A DNA stretch of 64,000 nucleotides from the NCBI GenBank assembly GCA_019055375.1, contig JAHQIW010000678.1:1-64000 (forward strand). Reading direction: 5' to 3'. The DNA is from Parelaphostrongylus tenuis. Its lineage: Eukaryota > Nematoda > Chromadorea > Rhabditida > Metastrongylidae. The notes beneath the pieces are model-generated. The model was given only the letters and a program-made list of their open reading frames with translations. It did not search any database and was not told the origin of the DNA. The position numbers and the translations under genes are program-made. Shown piece after piece: positions 1 to 12,717 of the stretch (positions are counted from its first letter, which is position 1; each line of letters starts with the position of its first letter).

Positions 1-584
1 GAAAAAACGAGATATAGAAAGACTACTTTGCAACGAAAAAGAATCTGTACCATCAAAGAACGTGCATTTATAGTCTGCAAATCCCCTAAAGAACGTGCAA
101 TTATACTTTCTGAATATCATCACTGCCCATGTATAATGGAGAGTGCATTAGGCTATGAATGAGAATGGCATCGAATCAGAAGCGCTACTTGCAATAACAA
201 GGGTTTACGATGAAGAATGCATTAGGATATGAATGAAAACAGCCTCAAACCATGAGCGCTATTTCGCAGCATCACAAACAATTAGAAAATAACTGCTATC
301 CGAAAATACAATATGGCACTAGTCAGGGTTACCACGGACGTGGAGCGGTAGACTCTATGACAGAGTCATCACGTACGTAGTGCATTTTGTAGGCGGGACT
401 CAATGCTAATATCACTTATGAAAAAAGTACAAATTTGATTCAGTAGACTAAAATAGATTGTTCAAACTTAAGCTAAACATTAGATGAGATCAAATGAGAT
501 TTATCAAGTCAAATGATTAAGAAAAAATTAGTCACCTCCGCCTTCATTGGTAATCAAGTAAATGCATTGCAAGAGTGACTTTTG
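1..584. other. Window start, no gene recognised
   Basis: AT-rich sequence downstream of the minus-strand gene that ends at 685. I see no splice-bounded open frame or known repeat. Confidence 0.5.
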
Positions 585-586
585 AT

Positions 587-592
587 TTTATT
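587..592 (-). terminator. Poly(A) signal AATAAA of the left-edge gene
   Basis: TTTATT on the plus strand reads AATAAA on the minus strand, about 95 bases after the TGA at 687-685. This supports the exon above it being the last exon of a gene. Confidence 0.5.
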
Positions 593-684
593 GCATATTA
601 CGGATTATAAATATAGTTTATGCTATCGTTAATCTGACTTCTATTGCTTTGATTGTTATAGCATTCAGACGTGCTTGTACTGGG

Positions 685-971
685 TCACTGCGACTTCGAC
701 ATGAGATCTGAGCTCGTTATAGTATTTTCCACCGATCTAAGGTTTCGCATCAGCATTTCCAGAGCAACAAAATGCGACATTACCAGAGCCTCCAAGCTCT
801 CTGTAAATAAATTCACACATAATGACTTCACAATGACACATAATTCTCTACAATTCAGCTTTTAAAGCACTTTAGTGATGTCATGATGCACTCAGGGAAA
901 AAAACGCTGCCCACGTCAAAAACAACAGCAGATAAGCACCATTTAGGATTATTAACATAATTGGAAAGCCT
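685..971 (-). CDS. 3' end of a membrane-protein gene, two exons
   Basis: Two exons can be joined on the minus strand: 971-892 (80 bases) and 800-685 (116 bases), with a 91-base intron. The acceptors are TTTCAG and TTTACAG. The first exon ends in phase 1 and the second begins with the two bases that complete the codon, so the frame holds through to TGA. The first exon encodes a very hydrophobic helix (about 20 residues, containing NGAYLLLFLTWAAFF). The second encodes an amphipathic, leucine- and methionine-rich cytoplasmic-type tail (SLEALVMSHFVALEMLM, ending SDLMSKSQ). The donor GTGCAT is weak. A hydrophobic stretch at about 1100-1046 could be an earlier helix but it does not splice cleanly in frame. 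I do not recognise the family; a multi-pass membrane protein is the likely class. Upstream exons may lie beyond the mariner and RTE insertions. Confidence 0.55.
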
Positions 972-1589
972 CTGAAATTGATCCTAGTTTATTGTTAAGG
1001 CTTGATTTTGAATGAGCTAACTTGATTTTCTGTTTGTACTTATGAATAATAGAAATTATCATAAAATAACATCCAATGATATCAAGAATGTTTTGATTTT
1101 ATCCTAAGGATATGACTCGAAAGATTTTTGCAAAAATTTTATAGTTGGTGTTTTGTCTCTTTCTATGAGCCGTTCGGGAGACGGCAACATAAATCTGCGT
1201 CCGTCGGTAGCACGATTCGCAACAGAGCGCGCGCGATTTTCGTTTTTGAATATGATTTTTTCTCCACTTTGCGAAAAATTTGGATTTCTCGCCTTGTTCT
1301 TGCCGCAGTCATGCTTTCTTGGAATTCATTAGATTGCTGTAAGTTGTACAAGGATATCACGAATATATATATATATATATATATATTGATCTCTGAGATT
1401 TCTTATTATATCAATATATAGAAGTCATCAGAGGACTCGACAAATAGAAAACAATGATTCGTCGCTTGAAATGAAGGTGATAATTTTCAGATCACCGGTT
1501 GCACTTCAGAAGTTAGACTCTATATAAAGTCTTAAAACACACTATCTTCTATCATTGCATGAAGTATACGCCCTTTATACGTCCACTTA
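972..1589. other. Intergenic or intronic stretch
   Basis: Contains a short (TA)n tract at 1364-1385 and a GC-richer patch at 1175-1235 (CGCGCGCG) that resembles other GC-rich islands in the window. No gene is supported. Confidence 0.4.
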
Positions 1590-2200
1590 TTAGGTCGCCC
1601 CATAAGTTTTGGCACTAAAGCACATGAACACCTAATTTACACTTAGAAGTAATCAAAACTGCATGATTTTACTATCGTATAATTATGCATTTTCTTGCCG
1701 GCATACTGCTATACAACTTGCCTATACTTATTAAAAAAAAGGAGCAGTCGTGGGGACAGATTCGCTTGCCACTCACGAACGAACGGTGAGCAGGGAAAAG
1801 TGCCGATGAAACGGCACGCTTCGAACACCTAAGGACAGTTCGATAATCAACTTTTTTGTGGACGATCCGACCACCACTGTCCGCCACAGTGTTATCTCCA
1901 GCATCGAACTTTGTGAACCACTTCCTAGCCGTCCTTTCTGCATCCGCATCGTCATCCGACCTCCCTTAATCCTGCGCGCCTTTCCACCATCATTTTCCCC
2001 TGTGCGCAATTCATGCATGAGTAGCAAGCGAATTTGTGCACACGACATTTCCATTTCAGAAGAAGTATAACCAATTTGTATATCAAAATGTTCTCAAGAA
2101 ATACACAAATGAGTGCTGCCAGATCAGACAATTTTGACTACTTCAGATTAATACATTGGGTATTTATTCCTCTAATGCCGAAAATCATGGAACGGCCTAA
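1590..2200 (-). mobile_element. Internally deleted mariner-family transposon
   Basis: Both ends carry mariner-type terminal inverted repeats: TTAGGTCGCCCCATAAGTTT at 1590 and, on the opposite strand, TTAGGCCGTTCCATGATTTT ending at 2200. Each is flanked by TA, the expected target duplication. Inside, on the minus strand near 2054-1780, the start MEMSCAQIRLLLMHE and the later GSGSQSS/ADSGGR stretches resemble the N-terminal helix-turn-helix part of mariner transposase, but the frame shifts and stops. The element is about 610 bases, roughly half of a full mariner, so it is a dead deletion derivative. Confidence 0.75.
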
Positions 2201-2769
2201 TACTTTACTGTAAAACATCGCTGGCACTGCAACCTCTGCCAGTGTTCATGCCCACTGATTTTGCGTATTCCACGAATTTTTTTATTTAATTGCCTTTAGA
2301 GCGAATCTCGATACTTCAAGTTTCAGTCTCCCAAAATAAACTTCAATATGCCTATGTGCAGGTGATTATGGCCATCCTTCAATAAATCACAAACCTATTG
2401 CGCTAACTGCATTTCATCATATCGTACTATACACTCATCGCTTGGATAGGTAGAGTTTGCTGATTTCTGAAAATTATTTACAGCTCACATTTGCAAAGAT
2501 AAACCAAATACTTTGCTCCACGGAAAAACATGTGCGCAGAGCCTTCAGTGTTTTAGGTGAACCATAAGTATTGTGCAATTCTCGGTACTTTTCTGTGAGA
2601 CTGGCGACAAATGAATATTCGACCTCTATTCACTAAACAAGAATTTTTTGTGAGGTGTTAATAATCATTCGGATGGTTAGATCTCCGGCAAGAGACGCCA
2701 CTTGAACGATTTTCCAAAACATCCTTTTATAACACTGCAAAATTTGAGATAAAGTGGTTGTTTGTACTC
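2201..2769. other. Gap with one possible minus-strand exon
   Basis: The minus strand has a TTTTCAG acceptor followed by 23 open codons from 2466 to 2398 (including NSTYPSDECIVRYDE) that look protein-like. I could not join it to anything, so it is recorded only as a candidate. The rest shows nothing. Confidence 0.25.
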
Positions 2770-4790
2770 TCATGAAACTTCAATGAGTCTTGTGATCGTG
2801 TGGATGTGGTCTATGATACTAAGTTCTTCTCGGAACCCTGCTTGTTCGCATGACTGTATTTCATCCAGTATTCATCCAATCCTGTTCAGGATAACTCGAG
2901 TGAAGAATTTATAGACAACGGACAGCAGACGGATTGGGCGATAGCTGCCTATGTCTTGAAAGTCTCCCTTCTTGAACCGCAATACGGTTTTGCTGGTTTT
3001 CCATTGAATAGGAACAGTGCATTTTAACAGGTAGCGAGTGATGAGCCGAGCCACGTTGTTGATGAGAACTGACGGCAGGTTCTTCAGGTGTTCTGGTCTA
3101 ATCCTGTTCTAGACCGAGTGTTGTTCTGTTCCTCATCGACAAAGTAGCATGTCGAGTTTCGGAAGGGAGGACCGGGGAGTGCAATCATCTTGGGCTTATA
3201 ATTGGCGAAGCTTCGCTGGGCTTTGCAAATGCTCTTCCCAGCTCCTGCAGCTTCTGCCATAACTGCTGCTTGTCTCTCTTTGAGGTCTTCTTTTATCGCT
3301 TCTCTACAGCGCCACGCAAGATCGGACGTAAGGTTTCGGTTGCCTGTAGCTCGTGCGATTCCACGTTGACGTATCAGCTGAAATATCTGCTGAGACAAGC
3401 GTCTCTTCGTGACTTTAGGAACTCTCGGCTTTCACGGTGCTAACGTGAAGATAAACATCAAGCCGATCGTAGATCTTCGTCGATGTTGTCGATAACGGAT
3501 CTTTCACAGAGCCGACTAGTGATTTGAATACATCTCAGTTTATGGTGATTCTGGGACATCGTTGTTTAAATTTAGCGCTTCTCGCTCCTTTTCGCAAGAA
3601 ACGGAACGTTGGCGAAGGATGCGATGGTCTGACCTCGTGTAGAACTTAGGAACAACAGCGACGTCGGTCAAGCAAAACCTTCGATTTACTAAGATGTAAT
3701 CTATTTGGTTATGGTGCTCTCCATTGAGAGAGACTCCCACGTCGATCGCTGAGAATGAGGCTTTTGGAATTGTGAGTTACCATAGATGATTTGGGTCGTC
3801 ACTGATAAACTCAGATAGCTTCTCAACCTGTTCAAACCATTCTAGTTCGTTGGTCCCAATGTGACGTTCTTCAGACGTTCTTTAGGTCCTCTTTTTAAGT
3901 TAGAATTTCCAACAATGACCTTGAAGGGTATATGATCTTCTCTGAAGAACTTTTCGAGGTCCATGTAGAACACTTCAACTTCGCCTTCGTTATGGCTTGA
4001 TGTAGGTGCGTAAGAAGAAGATGGTCCAAGTCGGTATTGAACTACATCGTTTCAACCGTAATCGCTCAATGCGGGTTGGTAGTTGTTCAAATGAATTGAT
4101 GTTGACGGTCAAATTCGATTTGATGAGGACGCCAACGCCGCGACACCTCTGCTATCGCATATTCCAAGGAGCAGTTCTTCTCCAGTGTCATAAACAGCGT
4201 GAAAAGGATGGCGCCTTTTCGTCTCAGCCAGGCCAATGACGTCGTACCTTATTCTTCTTTCTTGAATACAGATCTTCTACAGCGGATTCGTGAACAAATG
4301 TTCTTGCATTGTAGGTACACATCGTCATTTTAGTCCGTTTCGATCTTGGCAGTCTAGTTTGGCCTGAGATTCTATCAGCCTCTTCGTAATCGTCCTACCT
4401 GGGCGCTGCCGTACCAGGGGCTCTTTCGGGGTCAGGGGAATGAAGCCCATATTTGTTACTGTTTTTAGCATTTTGACCCAACGTATAGCTTGCCAGGCTC
4501 TAAACATGGGGGTTGTGTGCTCACTAATAGCTGCCAGTCTCTCTCGGAAGAGCGGGAGGAGCTTATTTGTTGCCTCCCATGTACTTCTCAGCCGCTTGAT
4601 TGTAGGCTTCTGGCCGATTTGACTCGTAGAAATAGAGTTTTGTCAAGTCGAGCGCTGCAGAAGCAGGGAGCTCATCCCCTAAATCCGCCTGCGTCTCTGG
4701 GAAGCACACGGTCGCTTTTGGTTTGCGTTATTCCCTAACCACCACCTGGGAACGCTCCACGTGCCCTGGCGACTAACAGGGCGAGATCCC
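2770..4790 (-). mobile_element. RTE-type non-LTR retrotransposon, 5' part, broken
   Basis: On the minus strand this reads as RTE: a non-coding leader from about 4790 to 4330; then MTMCTYNARTF at 4327, the start of the apurinic-type endonuclease domain; endonuclease motifs including QIDYILVNRRF and SDHR near 3700-3620; a basic linker with AWRCREAIKEDL near 3320; and the first reverse transcriptase block (SYRPIRLLSVVYKF, then SCEQAGFREE and DHIHTITRLIEV) down to about 2772, where it stops. There are several frameshifts and stops, for example a lost base in the YDVIGLAE-type motif near 4240. The catalytic FADD-type block and 3' end are absent, so the copy is truncated and dead. Confidence 0.8.
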
Positions 4791-6339
4791 TCAAAGATAA
4801 AAATCCTTTCCAATTTACACTTACAATATTATTGTATATGTGAAAATGTGTTGAGAATGCATTGTTTTTCCATGGAGGTAGTTTTCATCTTGAAATGTAG
4901 GAATTTCTGGGATAAATGGGCCTTTTTTATCAGAAAATATGGCTTTTGAACCTCCTTTAATCGCAATCTATTCTCTGTTAGCAATGAATTCCTTCGCAAT
5001 CTGAACTTCACACATAACTGCTAACAAAACCAGCTGTAAAGTATAAACAATGGTCAGTTACGCCGAATGGCGTTAGTAAAGCATACTATGGAAGTTTTTT
5101 TGCAAAGTAAGTCTTCCACTGAAATTAACATTGTTCTAGCTATCGAACAACTACAACGGCTGGAATGAAATAAGGAAAATTATGTTCAGTAACATTTGTG
5201 AAGGAGTTTCTCTCTTCCAGGATGTATTTTCCCTATGAAATACAGAAAATTTCTGACAGGTGGTCGTTGTTTCACCAAAAATACCTTTGTAAAGTTCCCT
5301 TTTGTGATATTCCATCAGTTTGCAGCGATAAGTGTCTCTAACATATAAACTATACCTATGAATATCGAAAACCTGTATGTAGCTCAAGCGGTGTGCTAAC
5401 TATTTCGGGCGCAAACGTAATATTCTTTACAATTTTTAACGTTCAGAATGGCAGAGATTTGAGCTATTGAATGACTACCAAAAGTTTTGCAAAAAGTCAT
5501 CCACAGGCCCCAGCCAAGCAAATAAAGCATGTCCAGTGTAAAATAAAATCTTATTTTCACTGCTACAACGCAATCAAAAGAGCTCCTTGGGAAAACGAGC
5601 ACACTGTGACCGAAAATTTGAGTTTTCGAATGTTCCTAAAAGTTTGAGGAAAACGTTTTACTTTACGAGAAATGTTTTTAAACAGTCGTCTACCAGCAAA
5701 GGTACACGCCGTCCCGAACGGATTGACGTCGAGAATCTACGCTTATTCTACATTGGTGATTTTATTTCCAAACCACTATGTCATAATTTTTCTAAAACAC
5801 AATCTCCATTTTCCTTTTTCTTTTATCGCGATTGTTGATTGCTTCCGAATGTCACTGCAATTTGCGGTAAGATTCATTTCCTCAGCAGCTCTTTACCAAA
5901 TTGGAAAAGGTGCTCTAGATTTCCGTTTGAAAGATTATCTTATGGCGAATGCTTGCAGCGTTAACGTGGATACTTCCTACAACAGGCCTTTGATGAGCCC
6001 AGAAAAAAATTTTGCTTGATCAGCAATTTGCAGTGAGATTCTGCTGAGATTGACATGATTTTCTAAGGCCATTGAAAAGGCGTTTGGGGTTTATGAAATA
6101 ACAGCACAGTGAAAATCAATGTTATTATTGATAGCTCATATAGTCAAGTCTCTTAGCTCTTTGATGTAATCATATCTGCCTGACTTGTCGGAATTGACAA
6201 AAAGCCCACATTTGATGTATCGCTAGCACCTAACGTTTTACCCCTTTATGCCTTATATCTACAATTATTAATGATTTTTTTAATTTGTGAATAAACCAGC
6301 GAAGACCAAAAATAATCAACACAACTCTCGCTCAATCAA
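4791..6339. other. Gap with a dispersed-repeat copy
   Basis: A copy of the dispersed repeat seen elsewhere (tract like TTATTTTCACTGCTACAACG, then a CAAAAGAGC block) lies at about 5530-5700. Open frames at 5587-6019 have no splice support and overlap this repeat. No gene is supported. Confidence 0.4.
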
Positions 6340-6915
6340 TAATACGTGATATTATGCCTCCATTTCGAGTTTTTATCAGAACCACACTCAAATTTCAATA
6401 GAAACCTTTATTATTATTTGAGCTAACGTGTCATGTGATCTGGCAATGGGTTCTTGTACAGCACGATACACGTGTTTCGACTTTACAGTCTCGTCAGTCG
6501 GGCAGACACCCGTCGTTCGAAGCCCTACTCTGCCAATAGAGAGCTGGTGAAGACGGACGATTTACACTCTAAGTAAAGCGAAATTACCACCAAACTTAGA
6601 GTGTTGTACAATCGATTGCTCATTAACTAGTATTCTTATCATGTTAAACCTTTATTTCGAGTGTTTTATCAAGACCACGTCCAAACGTCAATAGATCTCT
6701 TCATTATTATTTGAGCAATATGCTATGTGGTCTGGTAATGGGCTCTCAACCTCTCTGCAGGGAGAGTAGGGCTCCCAAGAGTATTGGCTAAAACGATTAA
6801 AGGGCGACTGGTTTTGCCCGTCTGACGAGACTGTAAGGCTGAAACACGTGTATCGGGCTGTACAAGAGCCCATTACAGACCACATGACATGTTGGCTCAG
6901 ATAATAATGAAGAGA
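6340..6915. repeat. Dispersed repeat with CACGTG core, two adjacent copies in opposite orientation
   Basis: Two related blocks, about 6350-6560 and 6640-6915. Each has TTTCGAGTGTTTTATCA-like ends, a TTATTATTTGAGC segment, CATGTGGTCTGGTAATGGG, CACGATACACGTGTTTCGAC and GTCTCGTCAGTCGGGCAG, in part as reverse complements of each other. The family recurs at 37640-37985 and 63440-63580. Inverted internal segments suggest a MITE or fold-back element. No coding capacity. Confidence 0.65.
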
Positions 6916-9630
6916 TCTGATACTAGATAATTATATTTTCAAGGCAAGGGATGATGTGAAGTTAAATCACAAGTATGCTGAGATACGAGTTGAGCTTCGA
7001 ATATGATTTTTCTTTGTCTTAAACTTGAACCGCCACTATGCCTTCTCGTAGTAAGATTTTGCCTTTATTTTGCCATTGTTCAAACCCGTTGAAGATCATT
7101 GCTAACATCCACCGAATAGGTTGAAAAACAAACGGCTGAAATTTAGGCAGGGCGAGGTCTTCTTAGACTCGTGCGATCGCGCGCTGCCTCGGAAAGGCAT
7201 GGTGGTGGCTCAAGTTGAATGCGTAACAGCACCACGTTCCAAGTTTTGTCCTCATCTCAGCATCCTTCACTATACTTTATATCGTACTCTATTGTTAAAA
7301 ATATAGTTAAGCTGTGAATGAAGACTTGAAAGCATGATTTCAGTCACCTCTTCAGTTTGACTAGGTTTAAATATCACTATGTGTTTCCTGGTTCGGAAGC
7401 CACCGCTTAGATTGATACACGACTGAGAGAAAAGGCAGAGCGAAGGCCTTAGTGATACTGAAGAGATAATGGTAGGAAACTTGTGCAAATGGTTGATGAT
7501 CAAAGATTAGTCAAGAGAACAACGAAAGATTCCCATACGTTGTAGAAGGAAAAGCTGACAGAAACATTTCAGCAGGGGAAATTATCCGCCTTACTAGTCA
7601 CCGTCTTGGAAGAGTCACTACAAAGCCATCGGGGTTCAAAGGATTATTTGCATCCTGAATAAAACTTGAGAGCGGGACACTTGAGAAGGTACTTACTGTG
7701 CAAAAATGTTCACTGCTGAGTGAATAAATTTTGTCTGTATGTACAACCTTGTGTGAGTTGCTGTAAAATGTCTGTCGTTCTCTTAAACTCATATTCATAG
7801 AACTAAGTAAAACAGACAGGGCGGCGTAGCATCGAAAGGCAATGTGCTTTTTCCGATGCGGCTTCAAAAATCACTAACAAACGTCATTTTGTTTTTCACT
7901 GACGCCTGAAGCTCCTGGAAACTTCTGTATTTGCACGGTTAAAGTTATGTTGGAAAAAAAAAACCTCGAACTCCTTTTTTGTGTCTGTTTTATTTGAGAA
8001 ACTTCGTATTGGAAAGAGAGTGAAATGGCTATGAAGCAGATTGCTCAGCTCGGCTTATATAGAACAAACATCTTGAAAAATATAATGTATATTTGTTTAA
8101 GGCAATCCAACGTCGACACTCTTCATTCTCAAACACGATAGGGAAACATTTCAGAGACTCCGTCTCCTTCAGAGCCTAACGTTTTATCACATATCGTATT
8201 TTTATAATCCTTTTTTTTAGAATTGTAGTAGAATTCAATTTCAATAATCATTCCGAAAACCTTATCAATGAAGAACGCTCACTGTATAGTTCTTTCAAAG
8301 ACCACCCGTGTGTAGTTCACCCATTACAACCAGTGAACCTTGCTCAGATCAGAAAAAAAGGTATAATATGTCATATTATGTGCGATAGTTGAGTACACCT
8401 TTACTATTCATTCTTGATTTATCAATTTTATCCAATAAGCCGCTAGACTTCTGGGGCCGATTATTTTAATTCCAGCCCCAGGATTACAACTGCCGCCTCA
8501 ATCACCATCACTTTGCCATTGTGCCTCAGTATCCAAGGTTTTGGTCGAGTTTTCGACTTTCCATCCAGGTGTTCCATTATGTGGACAATAAGTATAACCG
8601 TTTCGCCAATAATACTCCTATAGTCTCGCCAATTTCTGAGCCATGAAGGGTCAAAATGATATGGAGTCTACTTAGCCAGACACTAATCTAACCTTATTAT
8701 ACAGGCGTGATTCATAGATCTCATTCCTACGATGAACAACTTTTTTTGGACACTCACTGTTCTACTCAAGAGTGTTGATATTTTTTTAATGACTTTTCTT
8801 TCCACTTCGCCTGTTGGATGGTTGGCTAGTACCAGCATTTCACAGGAGTAATATCTTCCTAAAGAGGTTCATTGGAGTACATCATGACGCACAGTTAAAT
8901 GGCACCATGACAGAATCTTACTCCTAACCACATCCCACCGTTTTTCATTCTTTATATGTCTTGCACTATTGGCAAAAAAACCAGCCACAAAATTCACGGA
9001 GGGAATGTGGAGGAAAGGGGGGGGGGGGAAGGGGGGAGTTTCTTCATCAAACCTTTTGGACTCCTGCCTACTCGACTGTTTTGCCAGTTTCTTGGTTAGA
9101 AAGAAGAATGACATTAACACGGGTGCACGACAAAATCACGTCTGTTCCATGTCACTTTATCCGTTGCCTTGGTCACAAACTTTCAATACTACTGAGCATG
9201 TAATCGTTGAACCTCAAAACTATGTTAGTATGGCAAGTAGTTTTTCATTCATTTGAATTAAGCGCAAAATATATTGAGTTATAATCAAATCTGATTTGAT
9301 CCTGATTGGATTTTCTACACCATCGAGCTGACTCAGGTTGTTAGATGAATTTAATTTTACGGCTCAAAAGCACAGATTCAAAAAGGATGCACTTACTTCA
9401 AAAAAAAAATCAGTCAAATCGCTAATGGCTTCCTCATGCAAAAAGTAGGATGCTATTGGTGAAACACTGAATGGGCTAGTAAAACCTTTGAATCAGGCAA
9501 CGGCTCTGAAGAGCGGTGGATCCCAAATTACATAATCTACGAGATTTTCAAACCCAATTTATAGCAGAATTATGACGTTATAACTATATTTCCGAGAATG
9601 TTTGGCGATATGCAAAATTCTAAACTTTAC
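6916..9630. other. Gene-poor stretch
   Basis: Open frames at 7121-7867 and 8869-9256 lack splice sites and protein-like composition. A G-rich run at about 9010-9038 could form a quadruplex on the plus strand. No gene is supported. Confidence 0.4.
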
Positions 9631-9694
9631 GCGAGAGGTGAACCCGCGTCTCAATCGTAACGGTGATGCGTGGCAATCACCACACTACTAAGCC
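9631..9694 (-). repeat. tRNA-derived SINE-like head
   Basis: On the minus strand GGCTTAGTAGTGTGGTGATT resembles an A box and ACGCGGGTTCACCTC resembles a B box, at tRNA-like spacing. It is the same type as the minus-strand tRNA-like unit at 50477-50551. It is too diverged to fold as a real tRNA. Confidence 0.5.
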
Positions 9695-12600
9695 TTTGTG
9701 CTGCTACCACTCTTTCCGGTAAGAGTGAAGCGCGTGTTCAACTCCCGTCTAAGTCTAGAGTATTGCATATCACTTTAACTCATGGTATTTTCAGATTGTT
9801 TATGAATTTTTACTCATCATTGTTCACTTACCTATAATTACTTTTAAAAAAGTTCTAAAATACAAATAGAGCATGTATAAAGGAGAAAATAAGATAGATC
9901 GTATAATAAAAAGAGGTTGGAAGCAATCAAGCACCCAAGGGACGATCGAAAATTGAAAACAAGTTCAAAAGTCAACTGAAGGAGAAAAAGATTAGAGAAG
10001 AAGAAGGAGGAGAAGAACAAGGCCTTTAGATGAGAGGGAGTTAGAATAGAAAAGAAGAAAATAAAAACATCAGAGTGATAGACAGATTATAGATTATGCC
10101 TTTATAAGCTTCATAAAAATTTATCGAAATAAGGAGAAAAACTTTCAAAGTGGATTACTTTTTTGCCGGAATTGAGAAAAAAATTTGTCTACTGAAGATG
10201 ATAGACATGAATGATAGGTCAGCAAAACAAATTAACGAAAAGAAAAAATAAAAGACTTTTTTAGCAAAAAACTAAAGTTGTTCGAAAAAATTACACTGCA
10301 CTTTCTTAGGTCTATGACCCTGAAAAGCCTTACATAAAGCGACATGTGCGCCTGCCTTTGTTTGCACAACTATTAAGACGACAAATTTCCGCTGTGCTTG
10401 AGTGGGCGAAAAATGAAAATAGCGGATGTGTTATCGAATTTTCGGAGCGCCAAGCAAAGTTATCGTAGATTAGGTGTCAGGATTTGCGAAAAATAATTGC
10501 TTGCTGTCTAGTTTTCAAGGATATTTCACTGACTTGGAAAAATGTGCCAACGGGCACCCAATCAACCACTTGTGAAAGAGTTCGGTGATATATGCATTTG
10601 CGAACATCGCTTAAAAAAGTCTTCAACACTCCGTTTTAGATGCTCGACGTCTTAAAGTCACTGTTTGATAAGCTGATAAGCGATAGACTTCATTACGTTC
10701 TTTCTGCTCATTGCTTCAATCACAATCATATCTTCTCCATATGGGGAGAAAAGTCTTGAATAGTAAGATTCAATCAGCAAAAATAGACGTTTACCCGTGA
10801 TAGATAAATAGGAAAAGTGTAATAGAGCTAAGCGAACATTTCTGCGACATTTTATTGAACTTACCCACAACTGAGTCAAATTTATCTTGTATTTCTTTCA
10901 GTTTTCAAATACCTCATTACATAAAATGCAAATTCGTCATAGTGGCTGAAAATTGAAAAACAATGAGTAGTTCGTCAAAAATAATGCTGCTTATAGAATG
11001 CGATCCCACTTCATCGATAAACCTCAAAATTTCTTTGATTATTAGTGCAGTTCAGATTCCCATGTGTTAGAACAATGTGTAATTTTGTTCGAATTCTTCA
11101 TTCATAAGTATGGCATGCGAAGAGAGACGGAGGCATAGCGATTCTCTCTCGTTAGCGAACCCTCTTTGAGCACCTTGATAAAAACATATTTTTTACTTTT
11201 GTAAAACGTTTCGATAGTCACTCGATAGCCAAACTTAAGTGAATTTGAACGATACATTTCAGTCCTCTATGGCCTGTTTTCTTTGCTGTAACAGCCGAGA
11301 AAAATTTCGTTTCACCTTCAAACATTTCTCGTAGAATAAAGGTTTTTACATAAGCTATTGACAATCATTAGGTATGGCGAATCAAAACAATTTCAAAATG
11401 TGCCTCGTCTTTAGAAAGGACTTCTCGGAGTACTGTAGAAGTTAAGAAAAGTTTAGATATTGGAGATTTGGGTCATTTTCGAGGTCCGCTTCCTGTTTTG
11501 ACCTCTTAGAAAAAACGAGTTATCTAATTTTTTTCAAAAGTTATATTAGTCATCCGATAGTTGAAGTCTCAAACATTTTTATGGTATACTTCATTTCTGA
11601 AATTACTTCGTTAATTCGCTCTAACAGTAAAAATCAAAATATCTTCACACTCAAGAATTTCCCACTGAAGAAAGCTTCCCCGCTGACATTCAATAGTTCT
11701 TCGAAAGTTCAAATCTTGACAATTTCTATATAAGCTCTGTTTTGGTAAAGCTCTTCATTGTACTGTAGCAGTCAAAAAAGATTAGTTTTGCAGTCACATG
11801 ATGTCTTCCTAAAGACACTGTACTTAAGGTCAATGTAGCGAAATCCCACCCTTCAAATGCGGAACGCAATCTTTTCTAGCTCTCACAGCTCTCTAAGAAT
11901 TTGCTCCAATACTGAGTCATGTTGTTACGATGCTGGGATTTTCAATATCGAATGGTCATTAATCTTCATAGAAAAAAACTTTATCCGGCGAAAAATCTTC
12001 AAATGTGAGACAAAATTTTATTTCGACTGCTGCAGCGTCAAAAAAACAAGCCATTTCAGAAAAAGACACACCGTTCAATTCACTTAATTTCAGCTATCGA
12101 ATAAATACTAATAATCTAGTGGAAAAGGGTTTTTTTAGAAAACCTAAGGCTTATGAACGTAATCCTTAAAATGCGATTGCATGTGACAGAAATTGTTTTC
12201 AAAAGTAAGGATCTTCAGAAAAGTTGGGTGATATTCTTTTGAAAATATGTGCACAAAAATTCTATCAATGATGATTTGAGCTTTCTTCTAGCGAAAAAAG
12301 TTATAAGAATCGAAATCCAACTATATAATCCCAAAAAATCCGCTATGATTAGGAAAGACTGCATTGCGATTGCAAAACGTCATGTTTTTATCTGTAGAGT
12401 GGAACTATTTTCAAACAACAAAATTAGTATCAGAGGCTTGTAGCTCTCTACATCTGCTTCCAGTGATATTTTCAAGATTGCTCGACATGTAATCACCAAA
12501 ATTTGAAGGAAAAATCTCTAATCTTACAGGGGATTCGAAGAGATATTCATAATCGCTGGAAAAAAAAAGTCGCGTGTTCATAAACCTCGGCGATTCTCAT

Positions 12601-12717
12601 GCTGCTTTTGATTTCTGAAAAGGATTTTTTGGTACGCTGTCGCATCGAAGAACAAATTGAGTTTCACCTTCGGCGCGCATTATCGCGCGTCTCTTGAGTC
12701 GCGCTGCACGTAGCGGT
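9695..12717. other. Gene-poor stretch with dispersed-repeat copies
   Basis: A-rich on the plus strand at 9840-10280. Repeat copies with a TTGCTGTAACAGCC/TTTCGTTTCACC core lie near 11275-11345 and 12000-12090. The longer open frames at 11857-12443 fall inside these. No gene is supported. Confidence 0.4.
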
